Assembly: GCA_964035795.1 (NCBI GenBank)
Contig: OZ038320.1
Location: forward strand, 24,616,118 to 24,680,117
Length of the DNA stretch: 64,000 bases
Reading direction: 5' to 3'
Source of the DNA: Pterobdella sp. o SKG-2022
Taxonomy: Eukaryota > Annelida > Clitellata > Hirudinida > Piscicolidae
Position 1 is the stretch's first letter. Every line of letters begins with the position of its first letter. Below are positions 11,842 through 24,664 of the stretch, piece after piece. Below the pieces are notes generated by a model that made no database searches, was not told the origin of the DNA, and saw nothing but the letters and a program-made list of their open reading frames with translations. Position numbers and translations under genes: made by a program.

Positions 11842-14272
11842 ATGGAGTTTTTTACTTCTCTTTTGACTAACTTAGTGCTTCCAGTTATCATTATTTCTGC
11901 GTCTTTTGGCTTGGTCTTTGTCTATGGATTTAAAAGCCAGCCTTCACAACCAGATTTCAAAGGATTTTCTTTTAACGAAGAAGAAGAAAAACCTAAATCT
12001 AAAAAACTCAAACCAAAAAAAACCGTAAGAAAGCTTTTAATTGTCACTTTTTTGATATTTATTCATCAATTTAAATTACAGCCCAAAAAGCCAGTTCAGA
12101 ATGTTGTTCAAAAAGCACCTAAAAAAACTGATAAAGTAGCGACTGAAATTAAAGTTGCTGAAGTTCCTCAGGTTTATAATTAACTTTTCAAACTCAAATA
12201 AAACGAATATTTTATCTTCATTTATCAATAAGTTACTATAGAAAAGTCTACATCTTCAAAATACAAACTACATTTCATTCAATTTAAATAAATTTTATTA
12301 CTTTAAAGAAAAGCAAAAAGGAGTTGATTAAGGCAGAAAAGACAGAAGCCAACTTGAATAAAGGTTGTTTCAATGACCATCAACCAATTTAATTTTTTTC
12401 TATTAATTGTTAATATATTATCAAAATAGAAGAGTGGACTGTCAAAGTAAATAAAAAATCTAAAAAAAAACAAGAAAAGGTTGAAAGTAACAAAAAAGAT
12501 GACACCAAACAAAATGAAAACCAAGAAGAGGAGGATAAAATTGATTTAAAAACCTTTTTGGAAGACCAAAAAATTAAGCTGCCAAGCAATGTGGTTATTC
12601 CAGGTAATACATCTGAAGCTGATGGAAATAAGTTGACAAAGGTTGACAAAAACAGCAAAAAAATTGTAGGTTATTAATTTATATTATAAATTTTAGTTAA
12701 GTGTTATCTTTTTTTCATCTATGTCATCACTTGTTTATATATTTAGGTTCCAAAATCATCAAAAAACAAGACTAAAACATCTGTAAGTGAAGAAGTGGTA
12801 AGCAAAGATGTAAAGGTTGAAGAAGAGAATAATGTGGTGAAGGAAGATTTGAAGAAGGAAGAAAACAAGGGTGTGAAGCTGGTGGTTGAGGATGGATCAG
12901 GTGATGTGGCTAAAGCAGAGAAACAAATCAGTGAAGCAAAGAATGAACCTGACAAGAAAAAAAAGAAGAAAAATCAAAAAACTAAAGATGTTGCTATACC
13001 TGATAAAGAACAAGCTGTGATACAAAATGTAGAGAAGACTGAGGTGAAGATCGAATCGAGTGTAGTTGTACCTAGTGAAAATGGAGCTTCCAAGAAAAAG
13101 AAAAAGAAAAACAAAGAATCAAAATCTGAAAAGGAACTGACCCTTCAAAACTTGGAGCATTCAGAAGTTTGTACAACTCTAATCATGCTTCATATTTTAC
13201 TCAGAATTTTTTATTATTTAGCATACATTCAATAGAAAATATAAACCATTGGAAATAATTAATAGCTCAAGAAACCTGCCGATAAGAAAAAAATAGAAGT
13301 CACAAAGACTCTACCCACTAGTCAAATCATCAACTCACCCATTGATATAGCTATTGAAGCACCAGTCAATAAAACCACTGGCAAGAAAACTCCCTCTGAA
13401 CCGTTAACCAATGGAGTTGCCACTGAATCAAGTGAAGGTTTGAAATTGTTATTAAGAGTTCAATAGATATAGCTAAGATTTTTGATTTTGTTTTATTTCA
13501 CTGTAAAAGTTAATATCAAATTTTTTTTATCAAGTTAATATTAAAATTTTGAATGAGAAGTTAAATTAGAGTTAAAAATTGTTAATTATTTTGAAAATTT
13601 ATTTTAAAATGTTCAGAAAATTTTTACCTCTTCACTTTTGAGTTTAGAGTTTCAAGGTTTTAAATGCGAAATTTTGGTACCTCAAGATCATAAAGCCACT
13701 TTATTACTTAGGCCCTCTACCCATTTTGGAGCCTAGGCCACCTGTTTTGTGTTTTATGTCGTTTTTACCGGCTCATTTCAGATTTGAGCCGCTAGATGTC
13801 TTCCCAAAAGTTTTTACGTCTTTCTTATTTTCTCTTGTTGTGGTTTCCAAGCCAAAGCTTGGCGTGTAATGTTGCTGGATGGGTTTTGCAGTGTGTGTCC
13901 AAGTCATTTTCATCTTTTTTGATTTCATCTTCTACTGGTAGCTGGCTGGTTTGGTGTCATAGATTAGCGTTAGTTTTAGTGTTTGGTCAGTGTATTCGTA
14001 AAATTTTACTAACCATGTAAAATATTACTTGTTGTTTTTTTGACGGTTGTCTTCATTGTTCCCAAAAAGTCTCTTTATAAAAAATAAAAATTATTTAAAA
14101 TACATGAGCGTTTAAAAATAAATCCTGTATTTTTGCTTCAAGCTGAAACATCTAGGGCTTATAGAATTTCAACCTTCATAATACTGCTAATTATTAATAT
14201 TATGCAAAACTTTCAGATTGGACTGAAGCAAAACCAATCAAAAAGAAGAAAAAAATCTTGAAAGCATTATGA
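11842..14272 (+). CDS. Metadherin/LYRIC-like lysine-rich single-pass membrane protein, 6 exons
   Basis: Exons: 11842-12024, 12082-12171, 12435-12665 (start could shift a few bases), 12747-13166, 13266-13437, 14217-14272. All join in phase to 383 aa. An uncleaved N-terminal hydrophobic segment (about residues 8-28, LTNLVLPVIIISASFGLVFV) is followed by a long, highly charged Lys/Glu region with several KKKKKK clusters. The C-terminus DWTEAKPIKKKKKILKAL resembles the vertebrate metadherin end (Trp, then PKQIKKKKK). Vertebrate LYRIC is an ER/nuclear-envelope membrane and RNA-associated scaffold. An in-frame upstream ATG at 11749 would add 31 residues; I chose 11842 because it places the hydrophobic segment at the N-terminus. 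Alternatives are another ER-anchored lysine-rich protein such as an RRBP1-like product. The assignment rests on architecture and the C-terminal motif, not on a folded domain. Confidence 0.6.
13690..14015 (-). other. Degenerate formerly coding insert in LYRIC-like intron 5
   Basis: This stretch is visibly richer in G+C than the surrounding intron. On the minus strand one frame has protein-like composition (for example HAKLWLGNHNKRK and RLKSEMSR), broken by several TAA/TAG codons. The plus-strand 74-codon frame at 13796 has no motif. It looks like an old insertion or retrocopy of unknown origin. Confidence 0.35.
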
Positions 14273-17200
14273 TAGCAGTAATAAATATAAGGTTCGTATG
14301 GTAGTGGTGGTGGTAATTATGTAAATAATGATCTAGTTTGGAATTACTGTTCACTGATTTCGTTTTGTGCACTTTGTGATTCAATCTTCGCCAATTATTA
14401 TGTATTTCAATCTATCATACATACGTTGTTTAATAAATCATTATTTGTTTTATTTCCAGGCATTCTTTATGGTGTATAGTTAATTTAAATCATTATTTAT
14501 TCAATATTGTTTCAAATTTGCTTGATATTTTTCTTATAATTGCGTATAAAACTTAAAATCGAAGATATTCTTATGTATTATCTATTTGTTTGGTTTTCTG
14601 ATAAGCATTTGGACTTGGTGAAATATATCCTTATAATTAGCTCGTTCATATATTATTATAGGTTATCCTAAGTACACTTGATTTCGAAATATCTTTTGCA
14701 ATATATTATTAAAAAAAAACACTGCATTATTCAATAATATTGTTATTCGCAGTTTCTTGTTCATTCGGTTTTTCTAGTAAGTCTAATCAATTCTTCGCGT
14801 TGTATTCCTTCGTTTTTTTTTGAGATTCATCATTTTTTTAATTCTCAAATTATCCATCAATAATTATTATCAATTTGTATAAAAATTATTATCATAGTTT
14901 TTGTTGACGATTTTTTATGGAGAAATTTTCATTCATTCAATAGGGAGCATTTTTATTTCAAGCAGATATGTTTGGTATATTGATGGTGATGTTCTTGTAT
15001 TTAAATCGTTGTTTTAATTACAGTGCCAATAGGCAGTAACTACTTCTATGCAATCCAATAATAACTTCATCATCGAAACCTATTCACTTATCATTAATAA
15101 TAGTAATTCAGTAGTAGTTTTTAACAATACTAACATATCTTGGTGTAATTTTTGGATTAGTGGAAGATTTGTTAATGCCCTCGCTTCTAATCCTTCGTTC
15201 CAAATTAAGTTGTGTTTCGTGAATGAAATATCATTGAAATACGGTTAATATATTATTTTATAAATGAATATCTGACTAAAATTTTTTCATTGTTATTATT
15301 ATTGTGTAGTTAGAAGGCCATCTTTCTATCGTACTACCAAAATCAAATTCTGAATTTTTAATAAAATATGTAGACTGAAACCTTAGCAGTGAAAGTCGTG
15401 AAAATTTCTTTCTTGAATTATTTTTTGTTTATTATTGCTTTAAATAGTGTATTTTTGGGTTTTATGCCATTTATACAACTTTAAAGTATTTTTTAAAAGT
15501 CGCCAGTATTAGCTCTCTAACTTCGGGTCCAAAAAACTAGTTCATGTTTAGCTGGTAATCCAGCTTTGTGTTTTTAATGTTATAATTAAAAGCTATACTA
15601 TTTAATCTTCCAACATAGACTTGGCTATTTAAGTTGTTCAATTATAGGCTTAAGTTAATAATGTAATGAGTAAATCGTGAATCTTCACCGAGGTATTCTC
15701 TTGATTTGTTTAAGATTTCATTACAACATTACGAATGATTCAATGATCATTTGGTAATAACGACGCAAACTCCACAAAGTGTCCTTTGTTGTCAGATCAT
15801 CGATTCCACTATTGCATATACCTTGTTCCATGTCTTTTGCACGTTTATTAAGGGCGTTTGTTGTATTTTAATTGTATTGTTCAATTATGTTTTTGCATCA
15901 ACGTAGTTTTATATGCATTTTCTGTATATCAACATAATCCATGCGTTTCTTCAGATTTTTCATCTCAAATCTCCAATTTTTATCACCCTGCATTTCATTC
16001 ATTTAAAACTATACCAGTATAAAAGAGTTTTTTGAACTTTATTGTTTTGAAAAGCAATATTATTAATAGCTGTTGAAGTTCAATGGCTTAGACATTATGA
16101 AATTGTAGGCATGGCAATATGGTTTGCAGTAATATTGCATATAAACTTATTTTAAAAGACATCCTTGCATTATTTTTGATTCAATAAGACTCTCAATGTT
16201 TATTTAAGAGGTGAACTGTATTTTCAGATAAATTGAAATTGATCATTATACTTTGACTTTGTTGAATTTATCGAATTACAACTTTTTTTTTGACTATCAT
16301 GAAAAATACTATGTATAGGGACTTTTGAGCGATTTTATGTGAAGATTCATTAAAATTAAAAGACCACTTAGTTCATTTTTGTATGGAAATCCTTGAAATT
16401 ATTTACTCAAATCGCAGATTGAATTAGTTTGATTCTTGCATCCATCAACTTTGCAGTCGATAAATATCGATTTTAAATTCGTATTGATTTCAGCATTTTG
16501 ATAATTTCATCGAGCATTCAATTTTTTGCCTTTAAATCTTTTTTACTTTCCCATTATAACCATAAGAATATTCTGTTTGAGATAAATCAGAATTTTTTAG
16601 TCACTTTTCTGTTTTTTTAACTTTATGTATTTATCCATTATTTCTTCAACCTTTTATTAAGGCTTTGTCGAAATTATTTCAAAAATTATCACTTATCAAC
16701 ATTAAAAATCTGCCTGTAGATCAATTTTCATGATTTTCAACTAATTTCATTATCAACTTAATTAGATTTAATTATCGTTTTAATTCATTTTAATTATCAG
16801 CTAGTTTGAATTTTATTGCCATTTAAATCGATTTCAATTACGACTTTGACCCAAAACATAGTCTGCTTGTATAATAAAATTGACGGATAACTTATATGAG
16901 AGATTTTATTAGTTATGAAAGAGTCTAATTAAACATGAACTATGAATTTATCAGCGTCAATTAAAGTCTTTAAGCTTTGGTAAGTGGGTTTCTTCATTAT
17001 TTATTATTTTTTTGATTTTTTTTGTTTTAAATGGAAATAAACATTAGTAGATTAAACTTTAAAGTCTATATGAGTTGCTTATATAAAAATGTCAGAAATT
17101 ATTGATGGCTATTGATTGGTGCTCGGGATCGTTGCAAAGAGTTCAGTTATAACTAATTATCATGAATTTCAAAAAAAAATTAAATAAACTGCATGTATGT

Positions 17201-20200
17201 AAAGTTTTGATGAAATGTCTAGAAACTTAAACATAATGAAAATAAACAGTTTTTAGGCAAAAGTTTCAATCTTAACTGAAAAATTAGGCAATTATTTCAA
17301 AATAAATTTATTTCTTAAAACTTGAAAGACGGTTAAAATATATCCTTGACTAAATTACACAAAATAAATCTGATAAGATAAATTGATGCTAAAATCAAAC
17401 CGATAATTGAAAACGTGCCAATTATAAGCTAGCTTATTCTGAATCACAAGATAATTTGAGAATGTAAAAAAAGCAAACAATATATTCAGTATTTTAGTTC
17501 ATAAAACTACATTCCCCAATGGTGACGATACAATTCAATAACTGCCAATAATACTAGGTGCTATTGAGGCACATCTATGACTACCCATAAAAGGTTTTTG
17601 TTGAAGCCTATTTACTTAATTATTTTCTGAAATATTTTCCCATTCTATTTAATTTTTTTTTCTTTAGAAGAATAATTATTATAAACCAAAAAATCAAAAT
17701 TAATGAAAAGGTGAAATTTCTGGAAAAACCTTCGAGAAAAAAAAGCACCCTAGCAATAATGAAAAAATGTAAGAGACAAAACTGCAAAGTAATAAATCTA
17801 AAGGAATAAGATAGGACACAAAGAATCGCAACGTAGACCAACAATTTCATAAAAAAATGCAAATGCGCACATAAAAAGAAAATAAATTCATTAAAAAATA
17901 TGAGTCAATGATAAATGATGGTATTTTCAAATCGACAAGAATAATTAATTTAAATAAAAAGTTACTATTGCTTTGAGGGGCATGCAGGCCTCGGACCGCT
18001 TTTTGCTTATTAGCAATATTGTCACGTCATTGTATGCTTTGTACCTTTTCTTGTTTGTGTCTTTCCATATGTGTTAATCTCTATATTTCTCATCAAGTTA
18101 TTTCTATATCTACAACAATTTGTAAAGCTATTTGTTTGGTTCATAAAAACGTATTTTTATGAGTGAAAACAATTTTTCTGGACGAAAAAAATGTATTGAT
18201 TCACATTTATATATTTTGAAATTAAAAATAACTCCAATATGTCAACCCACTGATTTTTCGCAAGAATCGAATTTTTTTTTAAATCAAAGTTTTTTGAATG
18301 TAAAATTGTGCAAAAGGCTTTTAGAAATCAACTTTTAGAGTTTAAAAAGTGGTCATTTATTATTTCCCACAATCAAAACCTTCGTCAGAATCATCACAGA
18401 TGCATATCAAATAGTGGGCTTTGAAAAGTTGCTTATAACACTCTTTATTTATGTTTTTGTTGCACGAGATATTTCATTCCTCTAGGTCTTCTAAATCTAA
18501 TGTAAATCCAACTACCCTTTTTAAAAATATTTCTTAAAAACAACAAAATTACTTCATAGGTTTTATAATGCTATAAATATCCTGCTAAACATTTTTTTTG
18601 AAAAGATCTTTGCTTCAATGTTTATCAGATTTATTCTGGCTACGCAGAACTTTCCTTGAAAAAAGTAATTGCTTAAAATTTAATTAAATTTTTTGAAAAA
18701 TAATTTAGTCAAAAAATAAACGTTTGGAACTTTTGTTAGTGTTTATAATTATTTTTCAAACAGAAAAATCTGAAAAAATTCAAAAACCTCAACTTTTTCT
18801 TTCATTTGGAATATATGAACTTATAGAAATTTTTCAGTGAAAAGTAGTTCTGTATTTTGATTGGTTCAAAGCAACAGGGATACACATATATCAAATATTC
18901 TGTTAAATGTTAAAAAATGTTTTGACATTATAGTTCTCGCACAATTTAAAACTTTATAAAATCGAAAAAAAGTCATACAAATTTTTCGAGGGATCAAAAT
19001 TGTAAAAAAATGCTTACATACAAAAATAGAAAACCCGCCGTTGAAAAGCGGCAAAAGGCCGATGAGATGGCTGTTTTAAGCTGAAATATTTCAGCAATGG
19101 ATAAAAGTTCAAAGCTATTACCACTATTAATGATCATTGCGCTTATTTAAAGCACTTAAATTTTATCTTTTATTCTCACTATTGTCAACCCTTGCAATCG
19201 ACTATTCATCCTCAAAAAAACTACAAAAACAAAAGCAGAAATTCCAAAAAAAGACTTGAATCCCCTAAGATTGTTGAAATATACCTTAAATCCAAATGCA
19301 TAATTTTTAAATCATATTTTTTTAGAATTTATTTTTTATATTTTAACTTTTCTCCAAATTTAAAAGCTGTAAACATAACTTTTTAAAGCTTCAAAATTGC
19401 TTGATTGCGTAAAGCCTAACATTCTTCCTAAGTCATCAATCATATTCTGATAAAACCTTTCACAAAACTAACTTAAAATAGTTTCAATAAAGTTCTTATC
19501 AGTGCGACGAACAAAATTAATCAAGAATTTTATAATTAATAAAAAAATTTATTATTTTCTAAACCGTTTTCGTAATTAAATTGTAAAGCAATTAAATTAT
19601 CTTTGAAAAACCAAAAGTAAACTTTTTTTTCATTTAAAAGATCATTTTTTCATGAACCAAACGTGATACAGCTGGATTGGCCATGCTTAGGTGTGTATGA
19701 TACTTGGAAAGCAAATACCTTATCAGCAAACTTACAAAACTGTCTCATGACTCCTATTAATCTTTTTATCAGCTTTGGGAATCATTAAATATTCTAAACA
19801 TTCAAATAATTCTACTATATATCATCACATCTCATTATTGGCAACCTCTTACCCTAAGAGTTTATGTAGGCTTTTAAATATCAAAAATTTGAGCAAAAAA
19901 CTAAGCTAAGATACATTAAAATTCCCAGATAAGGAATAATAAATATAAAAACATGAACTTCTGGAAACTGTGTATTTGGCACAAAAATTTGTTTACAGAA
20001 TCACTGATTTAACAAGGACATGCTCGTAACTCATAGCGGCGAATGAGGTTTTAGCGTAAATCCTTGAACTTTGTCGCTAATTTTCTAGCTAAAAATTTAT
20101 TAAAAAAACTTTATATCAATAATAAAAATCTACCTAAAGTAATTGTGAAAAAATATTTGACCATTTTATTCTGTAGTACATTGTTTTAGTCAACCACTGG

Positions 20201-23200
20201 GAGATAGATAGGGGACCTACGGATTATGATCAATGCTTTTAAACCTATTATAGTAGAGATGTAGTTTGTTTAGAGTACAACTAAAAAAATTCACGATTTA
20301 CAATATTAAGAAAGGATTTGAATAGTATTTTTTTATACTAAAAAAGAAAGAATAATTATGAGAACTGTTGAGAAACTCTAAAAAAATATTTAAATTTAGA
20401 GCATTTTGAATAATTCATTCTCTAAAATTCAACATAATTTTTTGGAAATTATATACTAAAAAACTGTCAAAAACAAAATTAAAAACTTGAAATGCCAAAT
20501 CATTTTATATTTCTTCATTGAAAAACATTAATTGCTATTTATACACGTAAAAAAGATACAAAGTATATTCCAAACTTTTAAATTAAAAAAGTGATTGAGT
20601 GAAATTTATAAAACTATGCATCAAAAAAATGACAAGATAGAACTGACAGAGACCCGCTTGAATACACTTGAGCAGACTGGCACATACGTGGAGACAGTTT
20701 TTATTGCAGGCATAATGCTAATCCTTTCTTAAAGTCGTATTCCTACGCTCAATTTAACTCTCACCCAACATAAAACAGTTCTTTGTTCAAAAAATCATTT
20801 AAAAATTCAAGTTTTATCGAAGGCTTTTGATAATTCTGCACGGCGTATTTCTTTTTTTTGCATTTTTTTTAGATTTTAATATTTATTTATGGCCATCAAA
20901 AGACCAAAATTTTCATTTCATGTCTGTTTTGAATATAAATGACTGAAAAATTTTTTTAAATAAAAAAAATGAAGTAAAAATAACAATTCATGGCGAAAAT
21001 AATGTTCAAAGCCGATAAGATGGATAGAGGCAGGCAAGAAATCAATGGAAAAATTTAATGATGCTTTTGCCAGAAGAATCTACTGAAAAATGCCACAAAT
21101 AGATTAAAATATTAATTGAAAGCACATTACGTTCAACTATAGTGTTTTTTTATAAATATTTTATAAAAAATGGTTAATTTTTTACGATTAAAAAGCATGA
21201 TGTTTTGAAGAAACATCATGTTTCAAAAAAACAAGTAAAATTAGAAAATTAGAAACATAAACATGCATTTTTTGAAAAGTTCACTATTATGTGAGATTTT
21301 CAAAAACCTTAGTATTAGAATATTATAACGAAAATTTATTTAATAGGATTTTTTCTTGGTGACAAATTATTTTTATCGTTGCTTTCAAACAATAGTATAA
21401 CATTAAATTCTTTCTATTTTATCTCCCTTTTAGAAATCATTCGAACTAAATCATTTAGATTAATTTATACAGATGAGTTTGATGAAAATATACAGAAAAG
21501 TTGCATTTTCAACCAATATCTGTGAAAACCCTTATCAGAAGTTTTATGGAACTTCATCACAAAGATCTTTAACTTGATCAGTTTAAAAACACCACTACAC
21601 ACTACCGACAACAATTAATCAGAAGAATCTTTTCTTCTAATGAACAAAACCAGAATATTTGAGACCAAATTTTCATGATCTAAAAAGGCATTAAAAAAAT
21701 ATAGTTTATTGAAATTCTTTCACCATTTTTAACATTAATTCAGAAAAACTTTGAATTTCAAAGCATACATCTTGATGCTTCAAATGTATATAATTTAAAT
21801 TAAATTACTTTGAAGTTAAAAATCAACTTCAATATTAAGGGACTCCTTATTTGAAATTATATTGGAAAACAGCGTTCTACTAAAAAAATGCCTAAAGCTA
21901 TTCATTATCAGCATTATTTCAAGTTTTTCATGGAATTAAAATTTTCACAAATATAACAGTATAGAAGAAATTTCTTGAAATGTTTATTGAGAAAATCAAA
22001 CTTTCAATATATAAATTTTTTTGAGAATGATGCTTGTGTGGGACAAACAATTCAGGCATTTTAAACAAATTGAATCTAACGAATAAACGTTGTGCTTTCA
22101 TTGCTTTGCTATTGTGTCTGCGAAACTGTTATTTATGTTCAAAACAATTTTTAATAAATTTTAAATTCATTTTTAATTTATGGAATTAAAATTTCTTAAG
22201 TAAAAATACCAATTTGTTTGATTGAATATATTAATCAATACACTTGTGAACCTTTTTTTTAACAATTCCAACGCACGAACTTTTTCAATAAAACACTTGA
22301 TAATAGTGCTCCTTAATAAATTCCACATTTTTGTAAAAGTTTTTGAGAATTACTTCCAATAAAAGTTTTGTATCAGAATTAAATCTTTGTAAGGTTATAG
22401 CTTTCAAGAAGGAAAGAAAATGGGAATAAGGATTTAAAAAACCTTAAAATTAGCAAGAAGCTTTCGGGGCAGGTTGCTGCAAATTCAACTCGCGTTTCTT
22501 TACGTGCCTCGTTCTTTTGCTGGGAATTTAAAAAATTACTTTAGTTTTTATCGTCACATTTTTAATTTTTTCACAATGTTCTTTTGATCGTTTAAAAAAA
22601 TAATTATTTTTTATAATTTATTCAACGTTTGTTTGAAGTATGCTTAATTTACACTCAATTTTGAAATGCTACTTTTCATAACTCTACTTCAATGTTTAAG
22701 ACTGGAGATTTTTAATTATTAAAAATATATTCAAATTGGAAAAATTAAATTTTTCAAAAAAAGTAACGTTGATTAATTTTTTTCAAATATTTTCATAATT
22801 TTCAAAGTTAATTTCAATTTTATTTTGAAGCATTTTCAATCATTTAGATTAAAGTTGACATAAAAATATTTCTGAATATTTTTTCAAAATAGATAATTAT
22901 TGCGAAAAGTTTTCCCTTAATAAAAATGTCTCAAAAATATTTATACAAATTTTTTTATTGGAAAATAATTAAATTAATTAGTTTCAATACAGAAAGAATA
23001 TTCATCTACATGGTTTTTGGCTGTCATCAAAGAAATTTAAGAGCTAGAATCACGATTTTGAACAATATTTCAATCTTGCTTCAGAATTTTTTAAGCAAAA
23101 CTGATTTAATTAATAAGAAACATATTTCCAAGGTCTTCTGAATTTTTTAAATTCCTACAATGCAGCATAAACCTTTACTTCAAGATTTTTCATAAATTTT

Positions 23201-24621
23201 CAAAAATAAAATTTTTTATTATTTTGTCGGAAAAGCAAAATTATTCTCAATAGGATTCAATTAAGTTTTTTATTAAAATATGTATTGTTCAATATTTAAA
23301 AATCTATATAATTGACAGTTCATACATATTAAATTGGAGTTGTAGATACAGATATAAGAAACATACAAAACTCCAAAAAAAAGACACCATTAATAAAAAC
23401 AAATAATTATATTTTTAGCTCATTTTCATTTTAATCATAAAATTTGAAAAGCCATAACTTGAAGCTTCACATAAAAATATTGAAAAAAATTTCCAGTAAA
23501 GGCAAGATAAATTTGTAGTTTGGAGAGCGATATTAACAAGACCAGGCAAACATCGTCCCACATAAGCACTAGTTCTTCCTATCACCTGTTTATTATTTAT
23601 TCTGGCTCTACTTATAACCTTATTAGTTTCAAGCTCCTCCAATAATTCAATATGGAAAATTTTTACTTCAAAAAAAAATACTTCATGAAAATAGGTACTA
23701 AGATTTTAGATGCTAGAGTAATATTACTATTTAAAAGGGAACATAACTTGAAAATGTAAAAGTGCTCATTATTTTTGAAGTTTAAATTAAAATTTTTATC
23801 AAATTTATAATCCTTTATTTAAAACAGATTATTAAACAAGATAAAAAAAACTATATTTATATCTAAATTTCAAGTTAAAAATTTAAAATTTTTTTGTCTA
23901 AATTGGCATTCAGACCGAGTATTAAGCTCAGCATATAGTACATATATGCTATATACATGTATATAGAGCGAGTATGTCTTAAATTAGATAAATCTCATAG
24001 AAGACAAAATTGAATGAAATTTTTTGGTATAATATATAACATTATAACTATTGAATGTTCAAAGTTTAAAATTAAATTCCCTGATTAAAATTGTTAAAAT
24101 TGATTTTGTAAAGATTATTTGAGATGACTTTTAATGGCGACTTTATGATGTACTACAGAAAACCTAGGATAAACTTTTAGTTGATGACTTCTACAAAATG
24201 TTCTGCCCGTTATCTCGAAATTCTGTAGAAAAACTTGCTTTTTCTTAGATTATAATTTATCAAAAAGAATGAGTGCCACTAATACGCAAAAAAGACGTTT
24301 GTTTAAATTTGGTGTCTATGTGAAAAAGATAACGTTTACATCTGATCTTCACAAACGATGTTTTAATACGAAATTTGGAACATTGTCTCAGTTGAACAAT
24401 TTCATTGGTTTCCAAACCTGTTAGTTTTTCAGGTTAAAATTTAATTTAAGCCTCACCGGCGTTGGAAACTAAAGCAAAAACCTAATCAAATCATATAAAA
24501 CAATAACTTGAAATAAAAATCGAGATAGAATGATATCTAAAATCATGGAAAAAAAAAACAATGGTGAAATTTTTGAAAAGTAAATTGGGGCATATGAATT
24601 AGTTTTGCACAGGAATCTGTC
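14273..24621. other. Long AT-rich region with no recognised gene
   Basis: It includes the 3' untranslated part of the LYRIC-like gene (AATAAA near 14430). Open frames here (15048, 17620, 18866, 19192, 22926, 23415) are short, low in complexity and lack splice-bounded coding signal. A short perfect hairpin (CATGATGTTTT / AAACATCATG) lies near 21197-21222. It may be intergenic space, or 5' introns or promoter of the lectin/CUB gene. Confidence 0.5.
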
Positions 24622-24664
24622 ATGGCGACACTGCTCATTTTCGTCATTATTGCCACTATTTTCA
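24622..24664 (+). CDS. Candidate first coding exon: signal peptide
   Basis: ATG followed by ATLLIFVIIATIF, a compact hydrophobic signal-peptide-like stretch, ending in a consensus GTGAGT donor in phase 1. It follows GCACAG, so an upstream 5'UTR exon is possible. The phase matches the mini-exon at 29530 and also the first lectin exon at 45027, so it may start the large lectin/CUB protein or a separate short secreted product. Confidence 0.5.
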
